From Hirudo medicinalis (taxonomy: Eukaryota > Annelida > Clitellata > Hirudinida > Hirudinidae): a DNA stretch of 25,000 nucleotides. Positions 10,732 through 20,694 of this stretch are shown piece by piece. The position numbers and the translations under genes are program-made. Numbering within the stretch: the first letter of the stretch is position 1; each line of letters opens with the position of its first letter. The stretch covers positions 331,977 to 356,976 of the forward strand of contig MPNW01000108.1 in the NCBI GenBank assembly GCA_011800805.1. The letters are read 5' to 3'. The notes below the pieces were generated by a model that saw only the letters and a program-made list of their open reading frames with translations, did no database searches and was not told the origin of the DNA.

Positions 10732-13550
10732 TCACAAATCTGAAATCTGCCAAGTTCTTATTAATGGAAATCTGCAGGATTCTGGTATGTCCGATAGCCG
10801 TTGTTCGAACAAGCTTCTGTTTTGCGTTATGAATCGGGCTGCTAGTCTGTAATTTTCGACCAAACTTTGAAATCACTTCAAGTTGAGATGCATCACAAAC
10901 TGTTTATAAGGCGAACCTGAATAAAGAGTATGGCGAGAAGTGAAGCATGGCAAGATCGTTTGAGTGAACCTGCAAAGAGAAATCACAGTAAGGATGTTGT
11001 CCAACAAAACTCAGATGTTTAAGCAGTGTAAACCATACAGGTGAAGTGTATATGTCCGTCACGCAGCCCCCGAAAATGATGACTTCGTCTTCCTCCGTGA
11101 CAGTCATGGTGTGCCACAACCTCTTTGTGTTGCTTGATGGTTGGAAGCACTCGGTCCACTTGTTGAAGTTGGTGTCGTAGAGCCACACGTCACCTGAAAA
11201 ATTGAAAAATGAATTCATTAAAAGCCCTTTGGGAGGGTGGACATAACATTCATCAGCATCTATTTTTATTTATTTATGAGGATCGTTTAAAATTTTAAAT
11301 GCCATATCAGGATCATATTATCGCCAACTCTAAAATTGCAAGCAGCAAATTGGAATTTAAAAACCAACCCAGAACTTCTCCTGTGGAAGAATATCCTCCT
11401 ACAACAACAAGGTGTCTGTCAGTGCTGAGGTGGCCAAGAGAGTGCCAAGATCGGCTGGGGGGGACAAGCCCAATGTCGTTGATTCTAAAAAGAATAATGA
11501 TATTTCTCTTCCTAAAAGTTCATTATGTTATACTGTCTAAATAAATTAACATCAAGCAGGAAAGTAAAATGCGAAATATGAATAACAGGAATGATGAGTC
11601 ACAAGAAATTATGAGAGGAATTAAGCAATCATCATATTTTTAAGGGAATATGTTTATCAATCTGACAAAAGCCTTTCTAAGAGCCAATATTTAATGAAAT
11701 AAATCATAAAATTTTCACTAATTAATTAACTAATTTCATGCCTTGTCCAGGTCATGTTGGAGAGGTCAAGTTGATGGAGATCATTCAACCTTTCGTTCAA
11801 GTGCCTGCCTCCAAAAACAAACACCTTGCTCCTGATAATAGTAGCAGCATGAGCTGCTCTAGTTGAAGGAATGCTCCCCTTATTGAATATTGGTCAGTTT
11901 GTAAGATTGGTCAATTTGCAACTAAAACGACGTGGATTTAAGACTTCAATGATTACATAAATATCTTGTTGTTGATATAAACATGATCCTAATTTGCCTT
12001 CCACTGACTAATTCTAAGTCATCGTTCATCAACAACTGACTGAATTGATGAATATTACTTACTGTCACAACCAATGCTGAATCGACTTTTAAAACATCCG
12101 CTCAAAGCTATTAGTAAATGGATGCCAATTAAACTTAAAATTCAATGTCCTAAAATAATCCTAAATGTAATCACTTTAATATGTCTACTCGAAAGTCAAA
12201 AACACATTGCAATTGGATGTCTCACTGAACAAGTTACTTCAATCCAATTTTTCTTGTCCACATCAAATTCCAACAACTGATTGTTCCATCCTCTAGTTGA
12301 AGTCTGTAGGAAATAAGTTAATAGTGGCTCTAAAAATTTTGTTCTGACAATATCCATTTAGATGAAGAACTGATCTGCTAGTGTTTTCAAAATAAATTAA
12401 AGAAAGTTAGCATTATTATTAAATTTTAATATCTGTCTGTAAAAGGTCGTATTTAAATGCAGAGTATATTTAGTTGTAGAAACTCTTGTGAGAGGCTAGG
12501 ATGTGAATTCCTGATGGAGCCACAAAGTGGAAGCCTTAACCACTCTGCTATCATCGCCCAGGTAAATGGGAATCGATATAGCCGCTCTTTCTACTCTGAT
12601 GCACCTAGCAGTAATGTTCCGAACTCGAACCATAAACTAGCGATGAAGTCGCAAGATCGATGACTATGTATTAGTTATAGAAATTAAAGAAAATTAACAT
12701 TATTATTAAATTTTAGAACTTTATCTTCTGTAAAAGGTTGTAATGTATCTTGTATTTAAGTAACAGTCCATTGGGCATTGGAAATAACGTTAAACCTCAG
12801 ATAGAGTAGAATTAGTAGAATCTCACTTCTGAAGATATATCTTCATCAAATTCTGCTTCGTTGCGCAAGAACCCTGACAAAGGTGGTCCATAACCACCAA
12901 ATATGTAAACTCTAAAAAATAAATCATTTAGATGATTAATGCTTCAATAAAACTTCAATGCATCAATGAAAATCACTTGTTTTGAAACTCCCACAAGGCA
13001 AATTTATCTCTTGGAGATGGCATGAATATGTTTTTACCAGTTCCTTCACAGATGCATTGCCATTTGTATTGCAAAGTGTCAAATGAATAAACGCAGTTCT
13101 TTGGCTCAAAGTCAGAAAAACCAAAGAAAAGATACACAGATGACTTTGAAGGCACATAAACAGCTCCTGACCCAGAAGAAATATTCGGGTGGGAATTAAA
13201 AATTCTCATTTTTTGCCTATGAATTTATTAAGATCACATTAGTTGCATCATTTGCCTACATTCGCATTCGAATTGTTTAATCACAATTATATTTACCATT
13301 TTTCAGCCATTGGGTAATAAAACCAAATGAGACAAGGATCCATATAAATTGTGTGGAACAACTGAATAACATCCCCATCACTCTGTGCTCCTTCAATTAT
13401 ATATATATTTTTTTATGGCAATTAACAATTTATTGCAATATGATTTGGACAAGAAACATATGGTACCAGTCTTATTTCATTATATCCACCCCATATAAAA
13501 ATTGAATTCTTTAGTCGGCAGCAGATGTGGCCTGACCTAGGGTCAGGCAT
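10732..13550 (-). CDS. KLHDC2: KLHDC2/KLHDC1-like kelch substrate receptor of CUL2 ligase, 10 exons
   Basis: KLHDC2 binds proteins ending in Gly-Gly and presents them to a CUL2–Elongin B/C ubiquitin ligase. Exons in transcript order: 13467–13550, 13297–13382, 12977–13216, 12827–12911, 12226–12303, 11742–11878, 11369–11484, 11039–11193, 10917–10969, 10732–10846. They join to 382 aa (human 406). Six kelch blades are marked by WGGY, FFGF, FGGYG, FGGR, VGGY and FGGC. The known degron-pocket residues of human KLHDC2 (Tyr163, Trp191, Arg236, Arg241, Ser269, Trp270) correspond to Tyr144, Trp171, Arg216, Arg221, Ser249 and Trp250. The last exon supplies a BC-box (SLFRLAARFI, 342–351) and a Cul2-box-like DIPESCRFPL. 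Intron 6 has a GC donor. The start Met at 13550 is tentative: the frame stays open to an acceptor-like TTAG ending at 13569, so an upstream coding exon is possible. KLHDC1 is the alternative name. Confidence 0.88.
12394..12760 (-). mobile_element. SINE-like tRNA-derived insertion between imperfect direct repeats
   Basis: This lies inside intron 5 (12304–12826... exon 4 to exon 5 gap) of the kelch gene. A block beginning AAATTAAAGAAA at 12394–12459 recurs with substitutions and small insertions at 12681–12760. The roughly 220 bp between them carry tRNA-like pieces on the minus strand: an RNA polymerase III A-box-like TAGCAGAGTGG followed by TTAAGG (12550→12540, typical of Ser/Leu tRNA D arms), a degenerate B-box about 39 nt further on, and a separate good B-box-like GGTTCGAGTTC (12631→12621). 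The order suggests two partial tRNA-like units. The flanking repeats are far too long for a simple target-site duplication, so segmental duplication or a terminal-repeat element is possible. Confidence 0.4.
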
Positions 13551-13568
13551 ACTTTTGTCTTCATCATT

Positions 13569-14776
13569 CTAAGTAGAGAAGATCATATCAATTAAAAAAA
13601 TTATTTCAAAAAGGTATAATAAATATACCTTTAATAATTTATTCACTGTGTTCACTAATATGACATTATTAAATATGTATAACTTATCAATAAAAAATTG
13701 CTTTAAAGGAGAGTATAAAAATATAATTATAAACTCTCCAGCATCCAATTAAAAGTTATATCCGTCACTGACTGTCATTGATTTTAAAGTATATAATTCT
13801 ACATTGAAACATTATAGTCTTTAAATTAAGTTTAAGCACCACCTGAGACAAACAGTTCTAACAAACCGCAACAACAAAGTCTTCTGCAAACCTGCATGAC
13901 TCATGAAGTCTGACAATGCGTCGTCAATTCAATAAATGTGTTCAAACGAAACTGCAAGCTGCCTGCTACGACTTTACATGCGATTAGGGTAAACAAAGAC
14001 AATGAACGCTCACTCTTTAAATTACAATGTTTTCATATCTAGGAACCGTGCGTAAAGAGCGTCGTGATAATTTCTACTATTCCTTGCGGAGCAAGAAAGT
14101 CAAGACAGTTGTTTTCAAGTGGACAAAAAATTGAGATTTAGTGCTCTAATATTGAAAAATAAGGGGAAGGGGAGGACGACGACATCTCCCATATGGCATT
14201 CCTAATATACCCACTTCCTAAAAGTCTTCAACCATCTCTGATAAACCATTCCATTTTGGTTTGATATCCGAATTTCGATAGACTTAGCCTTTAGAGGCAT
14301 TTATTTCCCACCAGAACATGATTCCTTAATCTTTATTTAATTAATCCTTAATTAGCAGGAACGCCTCCTGAGTAGCTGTTGCAACTTTAGTTTGCCTGAC
14401 TCTGAAATGAGACTCTGAAATAACCATTTCTCAGAAATTAGTTTTACATCAATACCCACCGCTGGAGGATCTAGCAAAAGTAGAAATCGGTGACTAGCTA
14501 ATGATAGCTAGTTAGTAGCTATTTAGCTTCTCTCTAATAACAGATACACTGTATAAGCACTAGGAATCTGGCAAAATATCACTTAAAATACCTTAAAAAT
14601 ATAATTATTTGTATTTAAAATTAATACCTATTTAATTTTAGACAATTTATTTAAAGCATTATTTACGAGACATTAAATTAAAAATAATTAAGTGCTCAGT
14701 TAATCAATAAAGTTCTTAATATCAATGAACTAAATTAAGGGCTGGGTTTCACTTTAAACTCTGTTTACTTTGAGGC
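13569..14776. promoter_or_regulatory. Head-to-head promoter region between the kelch gene and GFER
   Basis: About 1.2 kb lie between the two divergent start codons and should hold both promoters and 5' UTRs. I see no clear TATA or initiator pair. A minus-strand frame starting near 13903 runs 20 codons to a possible donor (AG|GTGGTG), but its phase does not join the first kelch exon, so at most it is untranslated or spurious. Confidence 0.4.
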
Positions 14777-15439
14777 ATGTCTTCTCCCAGTGGCAGAGGT
14801 GCCGGTTTGGATGAGAATGGAAAGCCTTGTCGGGCTTGCACAGATTTTAAATCATGGATGAAATCTCAGAAAACTCGACCGAGTACTACTCAGTCTGATT
14901 CTCCTAAAAAGGTTTGCGTTGCGTTTGATGAACCGTTGCGTCAGAATTGATCATATATGAATAAGCTGACTGTTTGAAAATTATTTGCCAGAATGTGAAA
15001 AATGAAAGTGGTGAAATTGCTTCCGAAGCCCCTTCTCACGATGATTGTCCATTAGACAAGTCTGAACTGGGTAGGAATACGTGGTCATTCCTCCACACCA
15101 TGGCAGAATATTATCCAAATTCTCCTTCAACATCGGAAAAAGCAGATATGAAGAAGTTCATTACGACCCTTTCGCAATTTTATCCTTGTGACTACTGTGC
15201 AAAAGATTTTAGAAATGAGTATGAAACTGAAATTGTTAATGTGCTCTCAGCTATTTCATTGCTTTGTTTATTGCAGCCTGAAATCCCATGAACCCAACGT
15301 ATCATCAACTCACGGACTATCTCAGTATTTCTGTGAACTCCATAACAGAGTCAATTTAAAATTAGGAAAGCCAGTTTTTGATTGCAGCAAGACTAAGCAA
15401 AGATGGAAGGATGGATGGTCCGACGGGAGATGTGATTGA
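14777..15439 (+). CDS. GFER: FAD-linked sulfhydryl oxidase GFER/ALR (Erv1), 3 exons
   Basis: Erv1/ALR reoxidises MIA40 in the mitochondrial intermembrane space and passes electrons to cytochrome c. Exons 14777–14911, 14992–15218 and 15277–15439 join to 174 aa. The N-terminal shuttle CxxC is Cys18-Arg-Ala-Cys21 in PCRACTDFKSWM, a motif of the long, mitochondrial form. The Erv/ALR domain follows from Cys64 (DCPLDKSELGRNTW). It shows the FAD-site pattern WSFLHTMAEYYP (76–87), the active CxxC adjoining FAD, Cys111-Asp-Tyr-Cys114 in FYPCDYC, then the CELHNRVN and LGKPVFDCSK motifs with Cys140 and Cys157 (structural disulfide), ending DGWSDGRCD. All expected cysteines are present, so the enzyme should be active. 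It has no cleavable targeting peptide, as is usual for MIA40 clients. The upstream neighbour is divergent and the tropomyosin gene is convergent. Confidence 0.95.
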
Positions 15440-15474
15440 ACTTGTTAATGGATCGATGTTTTGTGTTTATGTCT

Positions 15475-15480
15475 AATAAA
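15475..15480 (+). terminator. AATAAA polyadenylation signal of GFER
   Basis: AATAAA starts 36 nt after the GFER stop codon, at a reasonable place for a short 3' UTR. Confidence 0.6.
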
Positions 15481-16114
15481 ATTTTACTCGAAATAGGAAA
15501 AGCGGCCTCTTCCAGTGCTACATTCCGATACGAAAAAATGGATTCTAATGATTTGATCACCTTTGAACCTGACATCTCTTCTAATTAGTTGATTTACTTT
15601 CACCGGTGCAACTTTTTGTATAAAACATTCAGCTTCATTGAATTACTAGAATATATATAGAACTTGGTAGGGGAAATGTGCTATTCCTAATTCACTTTTT
15701 CTGATGACTCAAGCTTGGGTAGCAATTCTCTTATGCTTAAGAATTAATTGCAACCTTCCAAAGAGTGACCAATGTTCCTGTTACTCTTATTCAAGATCAG
15801 TTTGAGGCATTACTCACATGCCAACACAATCCATCCATATGCCTTACGAATCAACTCAATCAATAGTCTGCTGCAATGAGGCATCAGCAGCAAAAGAGCA
15901 ATAGTGACTGTTACATTTCGTAATCTTCTATCAAAAGCAAAAGTCGTTTATGGCATAGAGTTTGAGCAACACTAATAATAGCTTCAGTTTGTTCAGTTTG
16001 CCAGACTCTGAAATGTGGTGATCTCCTGTGCCACAGAAATTGTTTGCTTCACTTTCTCGAGTTGTAATTTCGAATAAACATCTAGAGGTTTAGGACTGCT
16101 TGAGTCTAATACTT
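15481..16114. other. Convergent intergenic region between GFER and tropomyosin
   Basis: No exon or RNA gene is recognised. It probably contains the 3' ends of both transcripts. Confidence 0.5.
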
Positions 16115-16120
16115 TATTTG
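16115..16120 (-). terminator. Polyadenylation signal candidate of tropomyosin
   Basis: Plus-strand TTTATT gives AATAAA on the minus strand, about 290 nt after the tropomyosin stop. Confidence 0.4.
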
Positions 16121-16409
16121 CAAAAAACTGAAGTGAGAGCATCGCATTGCCTCAGGAAAGCATAAAATTTATAACTAGAAAGTCGAACGAATTAGGACCT
16201 GCTGTAGCGTGTTGACGTGGTGAACATAAGCAACTTGCGACAACTAAAAATGACTTTGATCTTCCCTAGCTGTTACTTCAAACAAGAACTTACAAAATGT
16301 AAACAACAGCACAACACAATTTCTGAAAAGCAGAGAACATTTAAAGCCATGTAAAAATAATTAACATAAACATCTACCAGCATGGAACGACTCAAAAATA
16401 TTTTGAAAA

Positions 16410-18547
16410 TCAAGCTTTGTTGGCAGTGTGTCTCATTCGGAGCTGAGTCAGTTCATCTGAAACGAGAACAAAAATGGTGAGCTGCAAAACGCCCCCAAAA
16501 ACTTTGACAAATTATGTGTGGAACTACTTTGAAGGAATTTGATGTTATCCTGCAGCTTTGAGATGGCAGCATCTGCTTTCTCGTTGCGTAACTGAGCCTG
16601 CAACGACATTCAGTGGCTGATTCATCAACGAAATTCAACCTTAAGTTCATCACTTGCTTACATTCTTGAGCTGAGCAGTGAGGTGGGACACTGTCTGTTC
16701 ATATTTTTCTTCTCTCAGGCCAAACTGAAATTTGAACGAATTGAAGACTGTAACCAATTATAGAAACTTCATTAACATAACAATCATCCCAAACCTCCTC
16801 TAGTTCCAACTGACAGGATTTCAGTTTGGCTGTTAATGCCTTCATTTCAGCCTGAAGACCTTTTGTCTTCCTGCATTGATTGAGAAACCAATGAAAGATG
16901 CACAAAAAGTTCATTGAAATACAATTGCTCTGAATGATTCATTTAGCAAACTACTGTGCTCTAGGCAGTAACTTGTCCTAATATTGCTTTATCAAGGTGA
17001 TACAAACAACATTTTTTAAATTCTTCACTAAAGTGAAATTAAGAACACAATTGCATTCTGCCAGCAATGGAAAGACAATCTTAGCTCACGTTTCAGCAAG
17101 TTCTGTCCTGGTGGTTGCTCTTTCTTCATCATTTTCAGTAGTTTGCAGCTTGCGAGAGACCTACATAAAAAACTCACGACTTAGGAAAAGTGGGACTCCA
17201 ACGAAAGAGTCCATCGGGTCGATAACGACACGAACCTCTTCGCATTTTCTCTCAGAATCGTGGAGCAAGATTCGAGTTTCCTTTAACATCTGCTCCAAAG
17301 CTGCTATCCTATCTGAATCTACATTCTTCCTATGGTCCAGAGCCCTTCTTGACCTGACGAAGAATTTGTGTTGCTGTAAAATTTAAACCAACAACAATCC
17401 ATCGATTCAATGCACCTCTCGCAATCATCCGTTTCCTTGGTGACAAGAGTGAGCTTGTCCGTTGCTTCTAAAACCTTTTTGTTGATGTCTGTGCACTGCT
17501 CCTCAAGAGCTTTGACATTTCGTCTCAAATGTTCTACTTCCCTTTCTGTCTGAGAAATGAACAGACCACATTGTTGAAACAATTGTCAAAAGGAAGATTT
17601 ATTACTTTAAAAATTTCTTTTGTGTATTTTCAACTCAGATCTGAACTGTCAAAAAGAGCTCATAATTTCTGGAATCCCCATTATCTCTTGCTAGTATTTC
17701 AAGTTAAATTGAGAATAAAAGAGTTGGCAAGACAATTAATACCAATAAGCCTTATTTTGGAAAAATACGTTTGCAGCTGAACAGAAATAACTTGAAAATA
17801 GGCAAGTAAGTAATTAGCTAATCCAAAATGCTAGAAAAACATCATTCTATATTACAATATACATTCAACACACCTTTTACAAATGCTCATTGAATAATCA
17901 ACACATTTTAAAATGAAATTATTTCAATGAAAGAAGAACGAGCTTTGAGATTATGCAAATACATGTGGGCTAAGTAACTGTTACTTGTTTGACTACTTAT
18001 CTCTATGAATGTGAGTCCACTTGTTTTATCAATTATTTGCATACCACGTTGGTGCACATATTATGCAAATAAGTAACACACAATATTTGAAAAGTAATAG
18101 ACTTACTAGAAATAATTAAGTTATTAATCCTCTTATTTATTTTTGCCTCTAATACAAAGTCAATTTATTAATGCAAAAAAGTCTCTGCACACCTAAGCCA
18201 CCAAACATCCTGTTGCTCGATATGTACATCTCACCTGAATGTGTAAATGCATCAAGTGGCAAGAAAATTCACACGCGACATCGCAACTCATGAATAATTA
18301 CATAATTTCATTTGAAAATACTTCCGTAATCCCAGAATAACATGCAATAACATCAATCAATTCACTATTATTAATCATGTTGAGACATTACCTCTGCTTT
18401 TCTCTGCTTCTCGTTTTCGAGATTCCGCTTTGAAGCTTCACACAGATCCTTATATTTGTTCAATTCTTCTTTGAGGCCGAGTATTTTTGTTTTCACAATC
18501 ACTGAAGATGTGTTTTCAGATTTGTTAACAAGGTCCATAACATCCAT
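16410..18547 (-). CDS. Highly divergent tropomyosin, 8 exons
   Basis: Tropomyosin is a parallel two-stranded coiled coil lying along actin filaments. Exons in transcript order: 18392–18547, 17416–17549, 17236–17353, 17090–17160, 16795–16870, 16662–16724, 16528–16597, 16410–16456. They join to 244 aa, near the low-molecular-weight class (about 248). The six internal exons are 134, 118, 71, 76, 63 and 70 nt, exactly the lengths and phases of canonical tropomyosin exons 3–8. The encoded pieces align without gaps: for example EVEHLRRNVKALEEQ matches the start of exon 3, RKCEEVSRKLQ the exon 4/5 joint, and REEKYEQTVSHLTAQLKN exon 7. Many canonical charged and core residues are replaced, so this is a fast-evolving paralogue. 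The last exon gives only NELTQLRMRHTANKA, about 12 residues shorter than usual. The 52-aa first exon may be an initiator exon or follow further 5' exons. Its acceptor-like TGCAG just before the ATG keeps both open. Confidence 0.85.
17953..18070. promoter_or_regulatory. Cluster of three octamer (POU) motifs in tropomyosin intron 1
   Basis: Perfect ATGCAAAT/ATTTGCAT octamers occur at 17953–17960, 18035–18042 (reverse) and 18063–18070. The last two form an inverted repeat (TTATTTGCAT/ATGCAAATAA). Octamers are the classical POU-domain (Oct) binding site. Three in 118 bp suggests a possible intronic enhancer, though function is only inferred. Confidence 0.4.
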
Positions 18548-19216
18548 CCTGCACAATCAACACGAAAGCCGCAGCTTGCAACAGGCACCAACCCTCAACG
18601 ATCTGCTGAATTAATAACAGCGATGGAATATGTAATTGTTTCTCTTCACAATTTTTTACGTCTCACATTTAAAGCTAATACAATTTAAAAATAACATTCA
18701 ATTGTGCTTTTGAGGTTTCGGATGAGCGCACATAAATTATAGTAACACGTTTGAAGATAGTAAGTTTTAAATGCATAAACGCGGTCCATTTACACTCTGC
18801 AGCTATTAAAGATGTTCGATTTACTTTTTTTTTATTTAAAGTCTTATAATCACAATAATTAACTAAATTAATTAACTGAAACTTTTATATTACCAGATTA
18901 ACAACTCTTCACTGTGCAGAAATAGTGCATTAAAATAAGCGTAAAAATGAGCGAACTTAACCCATTATATGTAAATTAATGGGCGTTCATAAATGACATC
19001 ATATACTTAATGGCGGAGAGGTTTGGAATAGGGTTCTTTGCGAAGATAGGTAACTTGAAGAATGGAGGCGGAATTCAACAGATGAACTTTACAAATAACC
19101 AGTATAGAAATTCTTGAGGCCTACCTAAGACATAAATTTAACTTGATTTAATTATAATCAATTATAGGTACAGACTTTGTCACTTCAATATCTTAATTGA
19201 CGAATAAGCAACTCAC

Positions 19217-19311
19217 ACTATTACAATATATATATATATATATATTTCATTCAGTGCTTCAATTTCCTGATCAACATCCATTGAAATTCGTTGCTTTAAA
19301 TCGATGATCAC
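19217..19311 (-). CDS. Candidate upstream coiled-coil exon, possibly of the tropomyosin gene
   Basis: After an acceptor (CACCTTAG) the minus strand reads VIIDLKQRISMDVDQEIEAL, with heptad-like spacing and charges. It then runs through a (TA)n tract coding Ile-Tyr repeats and ends in a consensus donor, AGT|GTGAGT. The phase (2) fits the acceptor just before the first tropomyosin exon at 18548. A short upstream piece at 19804–19831 (VKELREMLQ, donor CAG|GTAATG) fits it in phase 0. Starting at the Met in that piece, all exons together would encode 279 aa, close to the 284 aa of long tropomyosins. Intron positions here do not match canonical tropomyosin exons 1–2, so homology of this part is unproven. 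It may be a 5' UTR or a chance open frame. Confidence 0.35.
19225..19247. repeat. (TA)n dinucleotide tract
   Basis: About 10 TA units lie at the 3' end of the candidate upstream coiled-coil exon, which would read them as alternating Ile and Tyr. Confidence 0.9.
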
Positions 19312-19831
19312 CTAAGGTGTCAAATAGGGGAGTTCGTTCTGAATGGACCAGATTTTTGCCTCTCCACCAAATTTTTTGTATCTCGAATATGATTGAAAAT
19401 ATAGTGAATTGTATTACATGTTATGAATCTTTATTATCTTGAACATCTACTGATTTTTTCAAAGCTTTAATCGCATTCTTTAATGTAATAAAATTAACTT
19501 TTAAAATGACTCATCAAAATTTTCGTGATGCCAGATACTAATTTAAAAGCATTATTAAGATTTGCATCTCGACATTAATTTAATTTATTTGTTGATTATA
19601 AATGAATACCAAAATATTTCAGAAAAAGGTCTAAACAGAGTTTCAACTATTGGAAAGAGTTAACAAAAGGAAATTAAGATATTATTTCAATAAAAGTTTG
19701 AAATAGCTTTTGCACAGCATCGATAATTTATTTATATTCAGCGGATATAAAAGCCCTCATCAAGCTGTTGCTGTATGGTTTATTTCATAACTGATTCCAT
19801 TACCTGCAGCATTTCTCGCAATTCTTTGACC

Positions 19832-20694
19832 CTACTTTAAAAGTAGAAATTGTATGTTGCAAACTTTAACATCTTGTCTTTCAGACGTGTTATTTTTCAC
19901 ATCTTTCGGAGTATGAGCCACATCTTGCTGCAGACTTCTTATGTGTTATAATTTCGAAAATATTGATTAATAATATATTACCCTAATAATTCATACAAAT
20001 CAAAGTAAAATATTAGAAATATAAATAAAAATAACAAAAATATAATTCTAAATTTACATGCACATTAATAAATCATTACATTTAAATAAACTAAACAAAG
20101 ACACCGGTCCATTCGATCCAATAATGGTGTCCATTCAGATTAACTAAAAATTGAAGGAGCCACAAATTTACCTTTTCGGTGAAAAACGGAAAAACGCAAT
20201 TACTGATTCGGCGCTTGTATTATAAGTTATTAATAGTTATAATTGTTAAAATTTGTAGAAGGACCGAAGGAGAATCCAAAAGTTAAAAAAAGTGGAAAAA
20301 AACACCATTCAATATTTTTTTTTTATCCCAATGGTCCATTCAGCCCCACTTTCCCACACCTTTAAACATCTTCTTTAAGACGATCTAAATCTAGAGAAAC
20401 AATTATCGAACAACATTTTATTTGCTTATCGATCGAAAAACTTTCTACCCTTCTACCGTTAAACGAGTCTTCATTTTTTTTTACTTCACCACTTTTTTTT
20501 TTTTAGAGTTTCACACAATTTTCATAAAGATCCAAGTTATTTCATCCTCCTTATGTCATTTACTTTCCTTCCATTTTCAGGAATTCTTCAATTCCAAATT
20601 GAAAGACAAGATACAGCCTTAAGAACTTTTAGAATGATTTCGTTTGAACTCGAGTCTAATTACTTATTTTGATTTTTATGAGTCAAATAAGTTG
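19832..20694. other. Intergenic AT-rich DNA
   Basis: No supported gene. A minus-strand frame near 19870–19935 is open and hydrophilic (SLQQDVAHTPKDV), but its donor phase does not fit the small exon at 19804–19831. The remainder has poly-A/poly-T runs, including a run of T at about 20490–20503. Confidence 0.45.

Noticed and set aside
10904..11218. Kelch exon read through to the stop at 10904
   Set aside because: The frame crosses two introns. Splicing at 11038 and 10916 gives family-like sequence and a BC-box, so the stop is intronic in the main form.
12540..12631. Functional tRNA gene
   Set aside because: A-box and the good B-box occur in reverse order, and no acceptor stem or cloverleaf can be formed; it was called SINE-like instead.
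13840..13906. Minus-strand MSHAGLQKT frame as first kelch exon
   Set aside because: Its donor phase (2) does not match the first sure exon (phase 0 at 13568), and it has no family similarity.
16290..16345. Alternative last tropomyosin exon after TTTTCAG
   Set aside because: The in-phase translation is hydrophobic and cysteine-rich (IVLCCCLHF), unlike any coiled-coil terminus.
16997..17386. 129-codon plus-strand open frame opposite the tropomyosin exons
   Set aside because: It is the antisense of three well-supported coiled-coil exons and has no family resemblance.
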